DNA from: Amphiura filiformis
Lineage: Eukaryota > Echinodermata > Ophiuroidea > Amphilepidida > Amphiuridae
Assembly: GCF_039555335.1 (NCBI RefSeq)
Contig: NC_092646.1
Coordinates: 32,432,880 to 32,496,879, forward strand
Direction: 5' to 3'
Length of the DNA stretch: 64,000 nt
Below the pieces are notes generated by a model. That model was given only the letters and a program-made list of their open reading frames with translations, ran no database searches and had not been told where the DNA came from. Position 1 is the first letter of the stretch. Each line of letters begins with the position of its first letter. The position numbers and the translations under genes are program-made. Positions 21,402 through 31,610 of this stretch are shown here, one piece after another.

Positions 21402-21952
21402 GATGCACCATTTGACTTCGATGGGGGGGGGAAAGCCTTGAAATAAGTTGCGCTGGGAGCAAATTTGCTCTGGTAAAGCCACCAATTGCTCCTGGTCCTT
21501 GTTAAATTAACATGAACCAGGAGCAATTTTCTGAAAGAAATTGCTCCTGGTTCTAATTTTGCACTTGATTCAATAGTGCTGTATGCTGTATTGTATATGC
21601 AGAAAAGGATTTACTATTTCAAAATTGCTCCTGTTTCTTTAGAAATTGCTCCTGGTTCTTGTAAAATCCAGTGAACCAGGAGCAACGTTCAAAAACAAAT
21701 TGCTCCTGGTTCCAGTTTGCTTATTTCAAGGCTTGGGGGGGCTGGCTCGAAGTTGAAGCAATTTTTTTTGACGCCAAAGTGTTTTTTTAATTTTCATGCA
21801 TGCATTATTGTATCAGTCTATAGGTGGGGTGTTTTTTATTGACAGTGGGGAAAGTTGTTTTTTGTTTGTTTATTTTTGCTCATAAATTATAGTGGGGAAG
21901 TTTTTTTCTTCAAAACTTCCAGGTCCCCCACCTGGAAGTCAAATGGTGCATC
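21402..21952. mobile_element. MITE with 18-bp TIRs, hosting a nested element
   Basis: GATGCACCATTTGACTTC at 21402-21419 pairs perfectly with 21935-21952. G- and T-runs lie just inside the ends. It contains a second inverted-repeat element at about 21434-21734. Confidence 0.7.
21434..21734. mobile_element. Nested element with AATTGCTCCTGG repeats
   Basis: 'aagccttgaaataag' at the left pairs with 'cttatttcaaggctt' at the right. Inside, AATTGCTCCTGGT words and their complements alternate at least six times. Similar GAGCTCC/AGGAGCAA words occur at 52665-52795. Confidence 0.65.
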
Positions 21953-22035
21953 TCGAATTATCTATGATTCAGATGATGAAGGTGAATGCAATCTCAGAAC
22001 AACAAAATCTGACTGAGATTTTATTTAACTTGAAA

Positions 22036-22328
22036 CCAGCAAACACAAAATGTTTTTAAAACATTATAAACATGTTATAAACATGCTTTGGTTTACATCA
22101 AAACGTTTTAATAACATTTAAGGGTCACAAAACATTTTGGAAAAAACACCACACTGTTGGCCTGCAACAACATTTTCAGAAGGTTGTCAAAATTGGCAAA
22201 CATTTTAGCACAGTATTTTGTCAACACCTAGAAACAATATCAAAAACGTTTTTGAATGTTATTAAAACGTTTTATACCCTTTATATTAACCAAACGTTTT
22301 CTGCATGTAATGTTTTGTGTTTACTGGG
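22036..22328. mobile_element. CCAGCAAACAC MITE, copy 1
   Basis: Ends CCAGCAAACACAAAATG and CATGTAATGTTTTGTGTTTACTGG, with an AT-rich interior of repeated aaaacatt/aatgtttt words. Other copies: 26448-27313 and 29064-29373. Confidence 0.75.
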
Positions 22329-22628
22329 AAGGTAATCATGGTAATTGCATATAAATATATACTTATACTTGCTGTGGTTGCAAGTAGTGATGGATTCTGG
22401 CCCAAGATTCTGGACAGTCATTAACACTTACGCAATGAGTTATCTATTATCCATCTATCTTTATGGAACAGTTTATAGAAAAAAATACCCCTTTTATTAA
22501 AATTACCTGGCCTTGAAATATTTTGAAATAACACACTACTTCTTTACAAGATGTATAAGGGTGGAACAGTTAGGATGAGCATGCGTGACCTTAAAGTGAC
22601 CTGATTGACAGCCTCACCCCACTTTACC

Positions 22629-22937
22629 TTAGGGGGGGGGGTGGTTTTTCATTACAAAAGACCACACAGGGACATGCCACAAACATGGCATGATGCAGTC
22701 ATGTCTACAGTAGAATTCATCTCGACCTTTGCAGGACTTAACCCCATTAAAAGCTGTTAAACCAAGATAACACTCATTGAAACAGCTCAACTGATTAAAT
22801 CGGATCTTCTCTGGTTGTGCACAAGTGTCTGTTTTCATGTGCGATATCGCAATAAAGCTGGTATTCATAGCTTCAGTTGGGTAACCGATTATAAAGGAAA
22901 CAATGGTATGTGTAGCTTTGTTCACGAAATGAGACAA
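22629..22937 (-). other. Unrecognised open frame, Cys-rich
   Basis: 102 open codons on the minus strand include KIRFNQLSCFNECYLGLTAF and SCKGRDEFYCRHDC. The composition is more protein-like than its neighbours, but no family or unambiguous splice border was found, and the opposite strand is also open nearby. Confidence 0.25.
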
Positions 22938-23060
22938 TGGCGTGCTTTTTGTAAACCAGCATTCTTGAAAATGAGCAACATAATGATTGTTGACTTAACA
23001 CGGTTTGGAAATAATTTCTTCATATTTTTGGTGTTATCTGTCGCTTACATGTCCTTCCTA

Positions 23061-23366
23061 AAACATAAAAGTACGACCCTCTCCAAACACCTAACTTAGC
23101 TAAAAATTTAGGACATGTTACAAAACTATATTGTCTAGAATTTTAGAAGAGTACTTTTAATATTGGCGGTTATTTTTCACACAGCGACGTTAACTAGGCA
23201 ATGTACTATTACCTATAACATTAACTAAAACACCAAAGTACGAATATTTCCAAACATCTAAATTAGCTAAAAAATTAGGACATGTTAAAAAACTATATTT
23301 TCTAGAATTTAGAAGAGTACTTTTAATAGAGGGCGGTTATTTTTCACACAGCGACGTTAACTAGTC
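23061..23366 (+). repeat. Tandem duplication, about 166-bp unit, two copies
   Basis: Both units run from 'aaaacaccaaagtacga' to 'cacagcgacgttaactag'. They differ by scattered substitutions and short indels. Confidence 0.85.
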
Positions 23367-23479
23367 ATATCCCCATACTTTTAACGTAGGGCTATTTGTA
23401 GAGGTCACGCGTCAATGGGAAAGAGCACTGTGTATTGTGTATAGGAAAACGGACAGTAACTGCAGTATGGGGAGCATTT

Positions 23480-23780
23480 TCGGCCATTTGGTATATAAAT
23501 GACCCCTTTTTCTAGGCCAAATTTGGTATATGGATGGGTCCTTTTTTCAAAATTTTCTCAATTTTTTTGGAAAATAGCCAAATTTTGCCTCACTGTAGCC
23601 AATAATTTTAAAATGTCCCCCAAATTTGGGGAAAAGTTGTAAAATTGAAGACAATTTGTGCTAAAATATGGACGATAAATTTTGAGTTTTGGAATTGGTA
23701 TATCGATGGGTCCACTTCAAATTCTTAGCGGCACAACCCTACCCAAACCAAACTTGGGTAACCCACCCGCTTTAACCCCA
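23480..23780 (+). repeat. Dispersed repeat, copy 1 (second at 51000-51260)
   Basis: 'ggtatatcgatgggtccact', 'ttcaaattcttagcggcaca', 'cccaaacttgggta' align in order with 51165-51230. No coding content. Confidence 0.6.
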
Positions 23781-23884
23781 TCAAATTTAGTGTCACTTGG
23801 AAGCTACACCTCCAGTTACATTTTAGATGTGAAATTTGTTTTGTTTAGACAGTATGAACAAACACATGGTAGTTTGGTCACTTT

Positions 23885-24480
23885 GGTGGTACCATATATT
23901 TTAGGCATGAGTCATGCCCATGAACATGCCAAGATCTTGCCATGAACATGCCAAGAACATGCCTTATTTTCGCTAGCAACGGGCATGAATTTTCATGAAT
24001 TTGGGAAATTTTGATGGGTCATTCATGCTCACCCATGAATATTCATGCCCTTGCATGCTTTTTTTTTTTCATGCGCGCGTGTAGTCTAAGCCTTGACATG
24101 TTCAGGGCATGTTCATGGGCAACTCATGGGCATGAATCGCGGTCAATGTCAAATTCTCTCTACTTTCATGCCCATAAGTTCCTTATTCATGGGTAACTCA
24201 TGGCATGAATCATGGTCAATGTCAAATTTTCTCTACTTCCATGCCCATTAATTTTTAGTCAAGGGCGTCAATTACAATTTTAATGGGTTCAAAATTAACC
24301 ACTCATGAATCCTTGATAGAGGATTTTCATGCCATATGCAAAACAAACGAATCAGAATGTCTTGCCATGTTCATGGCATGAACATGCCATGTTTATGGCA
24401 TGATTTGCATAGCAACCAGTAGCGAATTTTGGGAATACCCATGAATTATTTTTGCCTGGGCATGGTGGTATAGGCCACTG
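23885..24480. repeat. Cluster of CATGCCCATGAA-type words
   Basis: More than 25 CATG tetramers occur in about 600 bp, mostly in GGCATG, CATGCC, TTCATGGG and CCATGAA contexts on both strands. Approximate symmetry links the outer parts (about 23900-23965 and 24360-24410), so this may be a degenerate foldback MITE. Confidence 0.5.
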
Positions 24481-24630
24481 TCATCAAGCACATATTTTGC
24501 TTCTAGAATCCAACCTGCTGAAGAATTGAAACCTTAGAATTACAATTTTTGGCTGATAGGCCTCTAGTGGGGTGGATACATGTGTTACATAAATTGGGTC
24601 AACCCATACACCTTCAAATGTAGGACCTAA

Positions 24631-24896
24631 ACTTTGATCAGCTCATAATCGGCGGGTCTTACAACATTGCGGATTAATATCAAAATATTTTGAGAATTTT
24701 CCTATGATATCTCGCCAGAATCAGCACAAATTATTAATTCAAGTCCTAACACAAAAACTCATTGTACTTTGATCAGCTCATAATCGGCGGGTCTTACAAC
24801 ATTGCGGATTAATATCAAAATATTTTGAGAATTTTCCTATGATATCTCGCCAGAATCAGCACAAATTATTAATTCAAGTCCCAACACAAAAACTCA
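24631..24896 (+). repeat. Near-identical tandem duplication, 145-bp period
   Basis: Units start at 24631 and 24776 with 'actttgatcagctcataatc'. Across about 120 bp I see essentially one substitution (cctaac versus cccaac). A very recent event or an assembly duplication. Confidence 0.9.
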
Positions 24897-25042
24897 AGAC
24901 CAGATAGGTCAGCTAATAGCACTCTTAATGTGGGTCTACTTTTCGGCGTAGTAGTAAAAGCCTAACATTTCCCGCCTAATACGAGCTGATCAATATAATG
25001 CAAAATTAAGATAATTATGAACATTTAGAAAATAAAGATACT

Positions 25043-25199
25043 GTTTTTAGCTGCTGTCATGCATCTATCGTCTCATATAACACTGGTGATATCATTATTT
25101 TAAGTAAAACAATGAAGTGAAACCGAGTTGGTTTACGCCAAAAATAATGATGTCGCCCGTGTTATATGAGATGATAGATGCACGACAGCAGATAAAAAC
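25043..25199. mobile_element. Hairpin MITE, 157 bp
   Basis: 'gctgctgtcatgcatctatc' near 25050 pairs with 'gatagatgcacgacagc' near 25190. The arms are about 58 bp. No ORF. Confidence 0.75.
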
Positions 25200-25460
25200 A
25201 AAACCTTAAACACTTCAATTCAAATAAAAATATCATAAGTATTTAATACAAAATCTTAATCAAATTAAATCCTACATTATGCTAGCTACCATATGATATC
25301 ATGTCATATCACACAGGTAAGAACCAATAAGATTGCAGGAATGTTCTCAAGTGTTTCACATGTTCAGTGATGTTTCACTTTCAGGCTATTAAAGGGAAAT
25401 GTTTGTCACCAAAACATAGATGAAACTTCCTGGTTTCAAAACAATTTCTTTCCCGTTACT

Positions 25461-25487
25461 TTACGAAAGCAGGTAGTATTTAAGTTC
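25461..25487 (-). CDS. Possible short terminal exon of the same gene
   Basis: Preceded by a good pyrimidine tract and CAG ('tttttcacctgacag'). It starts in phase 0, as exon 25591-25723 requires, and encodes ELKYYLLS then stop. Only eight codons, so support is the acceptor and phase alone. Confidence 0.3.
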   Translation of the reverse strand, partial: ELKYYLLS

Positions 25488-25590
25488 CTGTCAGGTGAAA
25501 AACTGCCGCCGGATAAACATTGAAAGTAATGCATGTGACATAACAAAATACATGTGACATAGCAAAATATTATCTGACAGTAACCTTTAC

Positions 25591-25723
25591 CTTGAAATTG
25601 GGTACAAGTTCTTTCTCTGACAGGTCTGCACCTTTGAAGTTGTTCTGAATTATCTTCAATGCAATGCAGATAAAGTATGCAGTATAAGCATGAGATAGAG
25701 CAATCATAGCAAGTTTAGCCCGG
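25591..25723 (-). CDS. Coding exon of an unidentified gene
   Basis: A 133-base exon (1+132) bounded by a donor AAG|GTAAAG and an acceptor ending 'ttactacacgaag'. It reads RAKLAMIALSHAYTAYFICI, then ALKIIQNNFKGADLSEKE, then LVPNF and K. It looks like an amphipathic helix followed by a charged stretch. It could lead, across a short 103-base intron, to a terminal exon at 25461-25487 (ELKYYLLS then stop, acceptor 'tttttcacctgacag'), or to the downstream exons at 21186 and 18678. I see only a faint resemblance to helical exosome-cofactor proteins and do not assign a family. Confidence 0.55.
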
Positions 25724-25807
25724 CTTCGTGTAGTAAGCAATCAAGAGCAGGTTTTGTAGTGTTAGATCTAAATATAGGGGACCATGGTGAAGTTGAGCCT
25801 AGGCATG

Positions 25808-25957
25808 CTAGGAGAGGAGACAGTAGGAGGGGAGAGGAGACAAGAGGGAGAGGGGAGGAGAGGAAAGGCTGGGGAAGAGAGGAGATGAGAGGGAAGAGGG
25901 GAGAAGAGCAGAGGCAAGGAGAGGAGAAATGAGGAGAGGAGAGGGGAGGAGGGGAAG
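25808..25957 (+). repeat. Homopurine GGA/GAGG tract, 150 bp
   Basis: Almost pure A/G on the plus strand with irregular GGAGAGGAG units. Able in principle to form triplex structures. Confidence 0.85.
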
Positions 25958-26587
25958 GACTGTCTTCCCCCAACAGTTAAGGCCTTATTATTAGCCTTTC
26001 TTTTGAATTCATACAGCATACGTATTCAAGTTGACCCATTATAAATTCCATATCTTTAGTGGCCAAAGGGGGGTGGCAGCTGGCCCCCTGTAAAAAGTCT
26101 TTCTCCCCTATCTTCTCTATCTTTGAATAAACTTAAAAACAAAGAACAGGATCATTTCAAATTTCTTGAGACATCCATTTGCTGCAGTATAATAGGCTAC
26201 TATAAAGCTGTCAGCAGAAACCAAAAATACTGCACTAAAAATATATTCCTAACTTACAGTTATGTCAATCCACAAATTTCATAATGTAGTGTCATTACTG
26301 CATAATTCCTTATTGCTGCACAGGAAGTGTGAAAAGATGTGAAAAAGATAAGGTGTTACCACTACTAACTAGTGATTCACTGGACATAAAAACCATCAAA
26401 AATGATGTTGCAAGTTGCAGGGTTTTTTCTAAAGTATTGATCACACCCCCAGCAAACACAAAATTGTTTTTAAAATGTTATAAATGTGTTACAAATGCAC
26501 TACTTTGGTTTTGGTCAAAATATGTTATTTGCGACGGTGAACCTGATGAAAAATAATGTTTATTTAAAATATGTTACATCATATGAA

Positions 26588-26810
26588 CCCCCATATGCAG
26601 GCCCGTCGCAGGATTTCTTTTTGGGTGCTGATTTTTAAAAGTGGACTTTTTTTCCGGGGGAAATTTTGTGAAAAGTGGACTTTCTTCCCCAAATTTGGAC
26701 CTTTTTGACCAAAAAGCATAAAAACCTGATTTTTTTTGTTCGCTACGCTCGCAAATTCTGATATTTGGGCACTTTTTGTATACTTTTGCAAATTTGGGGA
26801 GGTGCGGTCG
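26588..26810. mobile_element. Insert with CATATG direct repeats
   Basis: CATATGAA occurs at 26580-26587 and 26811-26818, and a further CATATG at 26592-26597. The element is therefore about 213-223 bp with a 6- or 8-bp duplication. It contains the dispersed 'gtggactttttttccggggg' type sequence. No TIR is evident. Confidence 0.5.
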
Positions 26811-26936
26811 CATATGAATGTCAAGAAAACATTTTTACAATGTTTGATAGGAAAAAAACACTGCAACAGCATGTTCAAAATGTTTTCAAAATGTTATATT
26901 TTTTTTGGCAAACATTTGTGCAAAGTATTTTATATA

Positions 26937-27186
26937 TGTGACACGATCTGCTCCACGGGGGCCAAAGGAGGCATTTTTGAAAATTGAGTTACTATAATAA
27001 CCTTGTAGTAACATTAGGCTATCATATACTGAAAACACCAAAGATCTAGCATACTTGGTTCTAAAGTTATGAGGTTCTGTGATGTGTTTTTTCTTATGTA
27101 TTTTATTGTTTTTTACTCCATATTTTTGCCTTTATCTCGGTTTCAAATTTGCCGCCTTTGGCCCCCATGGACCAGATCGTGTCACA
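26937..27186. mobile_element. MITE nested in the CCAGCAAACAC element, TATA flanks
   Basis: TGTGACACGATCTGCTCCAC at the left pairs with GGACCAGATCGTGTCACA at the right; the GGGGGCCAAAGG/CCTTTGGCCCCC block extends the TIR to about 40 bp. TATA lies outside both ends (26933-26936, 27187-27190). Confidence 0.8.
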
Positions 27187-27573
27187 TATAATAACATTAT
27201 GTTAGAATATTTTGCAAAAAATGTATTCGGAATGTTAATAAAACATTTCATTCCCTTTAATTATATAACCCGACATTGTATTCATTTTCTGTAAAACGTT
27301 TTATATTTGCAAGAGATGTTGCTGCTTTTCTGTCTGTGCAGACACACACTTTTTCAATTGAAACAGTGGCGCAGCCAGGGGCGAAGGAGGGCAACTTCTT
27401 TTTCTTAAAACCAGGGATATGAGACAGACATAATGTCATGAACATTTACTTTGCTCATTCATTAAGTTATACCTCCACTCTTGTAACTTTGCTTCTGTAA
27501 ATGGCAGCTTAATGTAACATGGTTATGCATTGGAATGCTATATGAAAGAATGAAAGCAAACATATATTAATAC

Positions 27574-27639
27574 CTGTTCAAGATTTTTGTAGGTGATATC
27601 CACAGAATTAGAGAAAGAGAACCGGGACTCAACCGCCAT
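27574..27639 (-). CDS. Candidate first coding exon, unidentified gene
   Basis: ATG in a good context (AAAATGGCG) opens a 22-codon frame, MAVESRFSFSNSVDIT then YKNLEQ, ending exactly at a CAG|GTATTA donor in phase 0. Upstream 27640-27850 is locally CpG-rich and looks like a promoter and 5' UTR; the frame also stays open upstream to an ATG at 27810, which I think is less likely. It lies about 650 bp downstream of the stop of the TEX11-like gene, head to tail. An intermediate exon would be needed to join it in phase with 25591-25723. Confidence 0.45.
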
Positions 27640-27860
27640 TTTGATACAGGCATGGAGCAAATATTGGGGTGCTCGAGGCATTCGTTGTCTAGCAAGCGAC
27701 TTGGATGATGGGCGCATTTGAGAGACGCACTCAGATGAGACACAGAATTGTTTTTGTTCGTCTCCGCGCACCGTCGGCAAGGACCCGAATACCCCCAATT
27801 TTCTCCCCATAGCTGGCGGTGCAATTGTACATGGCGGTATAGGGAGTCCTGGTTCTCCTA
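27640..27860 (-). promoter_or_regulatory. Possible promoter/5' UTR region
   Basis: The short CpG-richer block between two minus-strand genes ('ctccgcgcaccgtcggc') is the only such block nearby. No TATA or initiator is asserted. Confidence 0.3.
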
Positions 27861-27989
27861 TAATTCTGTGGTGACATCAGAACCCAAACAAGATTTGATA
27901 CACCAGAAAGGGTGAAAAAGTCATAAGACATTTTACATGAAATATGTGTGAATCCCTCCTACAAGATTACCTCGAAATGTGAGCAGCAG

Positions 27990-28150
27990 TTTGGTGGGTT
28001 TTTTTTGGGGGAGAAGTTAATTTCAGGGGGCAAAAATTTTGTGCAAAATTGTGGCAAAAAGTGGACATTTTGTAATTTGGGGTCTGGGGTTTTTAATGGG
28101 GGAAAGAGTTCTGACTGGGGGTTTTCTCCCTTCCCCCATGGTGCCGCCAC
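27990..28150 (-). repeat. Dispersed C-run repeat (copies at 36120-36290 and 45690-45890)
   Basis: The reverse complement carries 'ccccagaccccaaattac', 'aatgtccactttttgcc', 'ttttgccccctgaaatt', in the same order as in the other two copies. Confidence 0.6.
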
Positions 28151-28285
28151 TGTATGCAAGTGTTCTTTGTTCAAAATCATCATTTAAATTACACTAATAT
28201 TAAACTAAGAATCAACACACTAATCTACTCATCCGATGTACTTGGTCTATTTTTTTCATTGCAGTGAAGTCATATTCCAGGCAGT

Positions 28286-28357
28286 TTATTCTTCCATGTT
28301 ACTTGTCAGTTTGCTGGTTTCTATTTTAGCCAGGAGTTCGGTGTAGATATTGTTCAT
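28286..28357 (-). CDS. TEX11-like: TEX11/SPO22-like meiosis protein, last coding exon
   Basis: The acceptor 'ttatgtattttacag' is followed by MNNIYTELLAKIETSKLTSN, MEE and a TAA at 28286-28288. It starts in phase 0, as exon 45163-45256 requires. The joined text ..LTSLQANYEEK|MNNIYTELLAKIE matches the C-terminal end of TEX11/ZIP4-type proteins, TPR proteins of the synaptonemal complex needed for meiotic crossovers. The ATG is an internal Met, not a start. No canonical AATAAA was seen just downstream. The intron on its 5' side is 16.8 kb. Confidence 0.75.
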   Translation of the reverse strand: MNNIYTELLAKIETSKLTSNMEE

Positions 28358-28847
28358 CTGTAAAATACATAAGAAAACACACATCATAAATCTTCTATAA
28401 ATTTTAATAATGGATGCATGCATAGGTATATTCTATAATTAAAGCGTCATTGGGCTAGCTTCAGCAGACAAATTTCGGCTTTGATGGCTACGGCAACGAA
28501 ACACCCAGTGGGGACGAGCATATTTTTTCCGATTTTACTGGGATTTTCCCCCCTATTTGGGCTCAAAACACATTGCTAGATTTGTTCTTCCATCATAATC
28601 TTTATGGGCGACGTCTCCCCCCCCCCCTCGCCTTGCAAAAATTTAGCAGGGATGTGCCCCCTTTCCACCACCTATGGAAAACAAAACAGCAAACCTGTGG
28701 TATATGGGCCCATGTATTATTCAAACAATTTTTGTTTGTTGGGCATTTTCTTGTTGCAAATGATCCTAAAAATCACAAACATCCAATTTACTTTTTTTGT
28801 TTTTTTACAGTCAAAATCAATCCAGTTTCGGCAAAAATGGCAAAAAT

Positions 28848-28901
<54 letters not shown>

Positions 28902-28942
28902 AAAAAAACAACAACAACAACAACAATAAAAAACAACAACAT

Positions 28943-28981
<39 letters not shown>

Positions 28982-28995
28982 AAAAAAACAACAAC
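28848..28995 (+). repeat. (AAC)n microsatellite, interrupted
   Basis: Three AAC tracts are separated by short 'aataaaaaacaac' interruptions. The long poly-Asn and poly-Cys/Val frames across it are artefacts. Confidence 0.95.
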
Positions 28996-29063
28996 ATATT
29001 AATACCCCCAAACATAACCCAGGCTGGTTGGGCACCATAGAACAGGGTTTTTATGTCACCCAT

Positions 29064-29373
29064 CCAGCAAACAAATAAAGTTTTACAGAAAACATTTATT
29101 ATATGTTGTGTTATAAAGGGTATAAAACATTTCAATAACATACAAAAACCGTTTTTGAAAACTTGATGCAAAACATTCAAAGATAAAGCCTTTTTTCAAA
29201 AAAATATTTAGCAAAAATATTGGACCCAAATCTAGAATATTTTACAATAACAATTTTTCAAATGTTGTTGAAGTGCTTTTTCATATAAACTGTGTTTTAA
29301 AAACGTTTGAAGAACTTTATAATAATCTGACATTTTGTTTATAACACTTTAAAAACATTTTTGTGTTTGCTGG
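29064..29373. mobile_element. CCAGCAAACAC MITE, copy 3 (complete)
   Basis: Ends CCAGCAAACAAATAAAG and TTTTTGTGTTTGCTGG. About 310 bp, AT-rich, no ORF. Confidence 0.8.
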
Positions 29374-30940
29374 GTAAGGACTCAAGTTCTTAATTCATTT
29401 TAACATAAGTACGCCATAAAAATAGATTTATAATTCATAAAGATGTGCTATTCAAAAGTACACAAGCTTTAATATAGCCATCGCATGACACATCTCAATA
29501 TGAACACAAATAAACAATATCATACATGCATGAGCAAAATTGCAAGCCATGCATTCCGTAACTAAGCATGGGACTTCCCATTTAATTAATAGCCTATATA
29601 ATTGTATGAAAACCAAAAGAAGTAAAAATACAAACAATAGAAATTTATTAAACTAACTTTGCTTTCCCATAACATGTATTAGGTCAGAGAAGATGAGAAA
29701 AGCTTTTCTCATCATCTCTGATTAGGCATATGTTTTCCTTTTTCATATGATGGGTCACTAGTAGGGGATTAATTACTAGACAAAAAGGATGGATACCATA
29801 CTGCCTAGCTACAGATTATATAGATGACCAGTGATTAGGGTTTGTTTACCAGAACTCATCATCATTGTCATTTGGAGTAATTATACCCCTAATTACTTGC
29901 TGCAGGCATCATCATAGTCATCTGTTAACCTTTACTACTGAAGTCATAAAGCGGTTCGTAATTAAGGTGGCCCACGCAAAGATGTGCACAAAACAAAGGT
30001 TTGCAAATACAAATAATATGCAATATGCAAAAAAAGCTAAGTAATATTCACTAATATGCAAATAAAATGACACAAAATTATACAGCACACCAGGCCACCA
30101 TATCCTATCCCCATACCAATTTGAAGTTTTGTTTTGTTTGATTGGTTATTGCGTTGGAGCTGCACAGTGGATTAATGAATTTACTTCTGCCCAGACAGCC
30201 AACCAAACAAAGAACTTGACAAACAGCCAGGCAGGCAACCATTTGGATGATAACATAAGCCCTGCATAATGTGTGGGGTAAAAAAATTAAACTGTTTTAA
30301 GTAGAAGCTAAAAAAATGTTATTGACTTGTAATAGAACCTTAAAAAAAACAGTTCTGAAAAGATTGGAAAGAATCATGTTGGGGTTCTTTCCATTTTCAA
30401 GAACCATTTTCTCTTGAGGGCTCTAAATACAGATAGGACAGGAAAAAGTAAACACTATAATGTTGTGCTTGCTCAAAATCAAATGACTGATTGTACAATG
30501 ATTAAAGTTGAGAAAATGTTTGTGTGTGTGTGTGGGGGGGTTAGGGGTAAGTGTGTGTGGTTCAAAGTTGAGGGGACATGCCCTCCCCCCTTTGATGCCC
30601 CTGGCTCCCCAAGTCTGTGAGGGGTGCAGACTGCAGTAGTGATACCAAACATGGATCCATGTCAGAAAAGGAAAATATGAGTAACAAAGATCTTTGCAAA
30701 GATATAAAAGAAACACCTTTGATATGTTCTTAGCTCACATCTTAAGTTAATGCCACAGTTGCCAAAGTGATAATTAGCTAATCCAGCACTTAATGTAAAG
30801 ACGTCAAATGATTAAGCTCCCGATACCTTCAGCTAATCACCTGATTTCCTCTATTAACAAGTGCACTGAGCCAGAGTTGTTAAAATAATCATGATAGCTT
30901 TGATATGCTATCTTTGCACATGTATGGTCAATTTGAAATG
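29374..30940. other. Intron sequence of the TEX11-like gene; no exon seen
   Basis: Holds a 36-bp near-perfect palindrome at about 29684-29721 ('gatgagaaaagcttttctca' core), CATCAT words near 29858-29930 and a GT/G-rich run at 30520-30560. Confidence 0.5.
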
Positions 30941-31610
30941 CCGAGAATCCCAGTGGGTTCAGTTTGTATTTAAAGGTAGGACGTATGACCGTTCCAGGAT
31001 TTGAAAATGACCCCTATTTTACGGGGAATCAAGGACATTTGCAGCAATTTTACCCCCTATTTTGCGCGAAATCAAGGAAAATTTGCCTCCAAATACCTCC
31101 CCTATTTTTATCATTTTGAGGACACATTTTCATTTCACCCCTTATCACAAGGAATCGAGGACATTTTTCCAAAATAAATAAATACCCCTATTTTATCATT
31201 TCAAGGATGCTTTTGAATTTTCCAGGCTATTTCACGGGGAAATGAGGACAATTTTTATGGGAAAAAATACCCTATCAATTTTTGTGTGGAACTACTAAAA
31301 AAACGGACAGAAAGAATACAAAAAAACGAAAACTACAGCGGTAAAACACAGACAAAAGTCCTAGAAACACACCCTACTTTTCATTTCAAGGACAATTTTG
31401 CTCCAAAACACCCCTAATTTGTACAATCACAAACAATTTTGTCCTCGAAAATTCCGCGGACATTTCTTGAAAAGTACCCCTAATTGGAACATTGTCAGTG
31501 AAGACTGAACCCACCGGGCCGAGAATGCTTGCTTGTTGAGCCAATTAAAGTCGTATCTTTGCACATGTATGGTCAATTTGAAATGACGATGCTTGCTTGT
31601 TGAGCCAAAG
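30905..31610 (+). repeat. Short tandem duplication interrupted by the 570-bp element
   Basis: 'tatctttgcacatgtatggt' plus 'gcttgcttgttgagccaa' occurs twice, about 90 bp per unit once the transposon is removed. A third, diverged unit follows at 31630-31670. The insertion lies in the first unit. Confidence 0.75.
30949..31518. mobile_element. 570-bp TIR element with 8-bp target duplication
   Basis: CCCAGTGGGTTCAGT (30949-30963) pairs, with one mismatch, with 31504-31518. CCGAGAAT lies outside both ends (30941-30948 and 31519-31526). The interior is a degenerate tandem array of about 60-bp 'cccctattttacggggaatcaaggaca' type units. The 8-bp duplication suggests a hAT-like mobiliser. Confidence 0.8.

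Larger units (their letters stand above)
26448..27313. mobile_element. CCAGCAAACAC MITE, copy 2, broken by two insertions
   Basis: The left end CCCAGCAAACACAAAATTG is intact. Interior aaaatgtt blocks resume after an insert ending at 26810 and again after 27190. The right end is degenerate. Confidence 0.65.

Noticed and set aside
25704..26019. Ser/Pro/Leu-rich frames
   Set aside because: Reverse strand of the GGA-rich purine tract.
26329..26430. Plus-strand exon after 'ttgctgcacag' reading SVKRCEKDKVLPLL
   Set aside because: The acceptor is plausible, but no acceptable donor follows and the frame runs into a MITE.
28717..29180. Long poly-Asn, poly-Cys and poly-Val frames
   Set aside because: Translations of an (AAC)n microsatellite in several frames; not genes.
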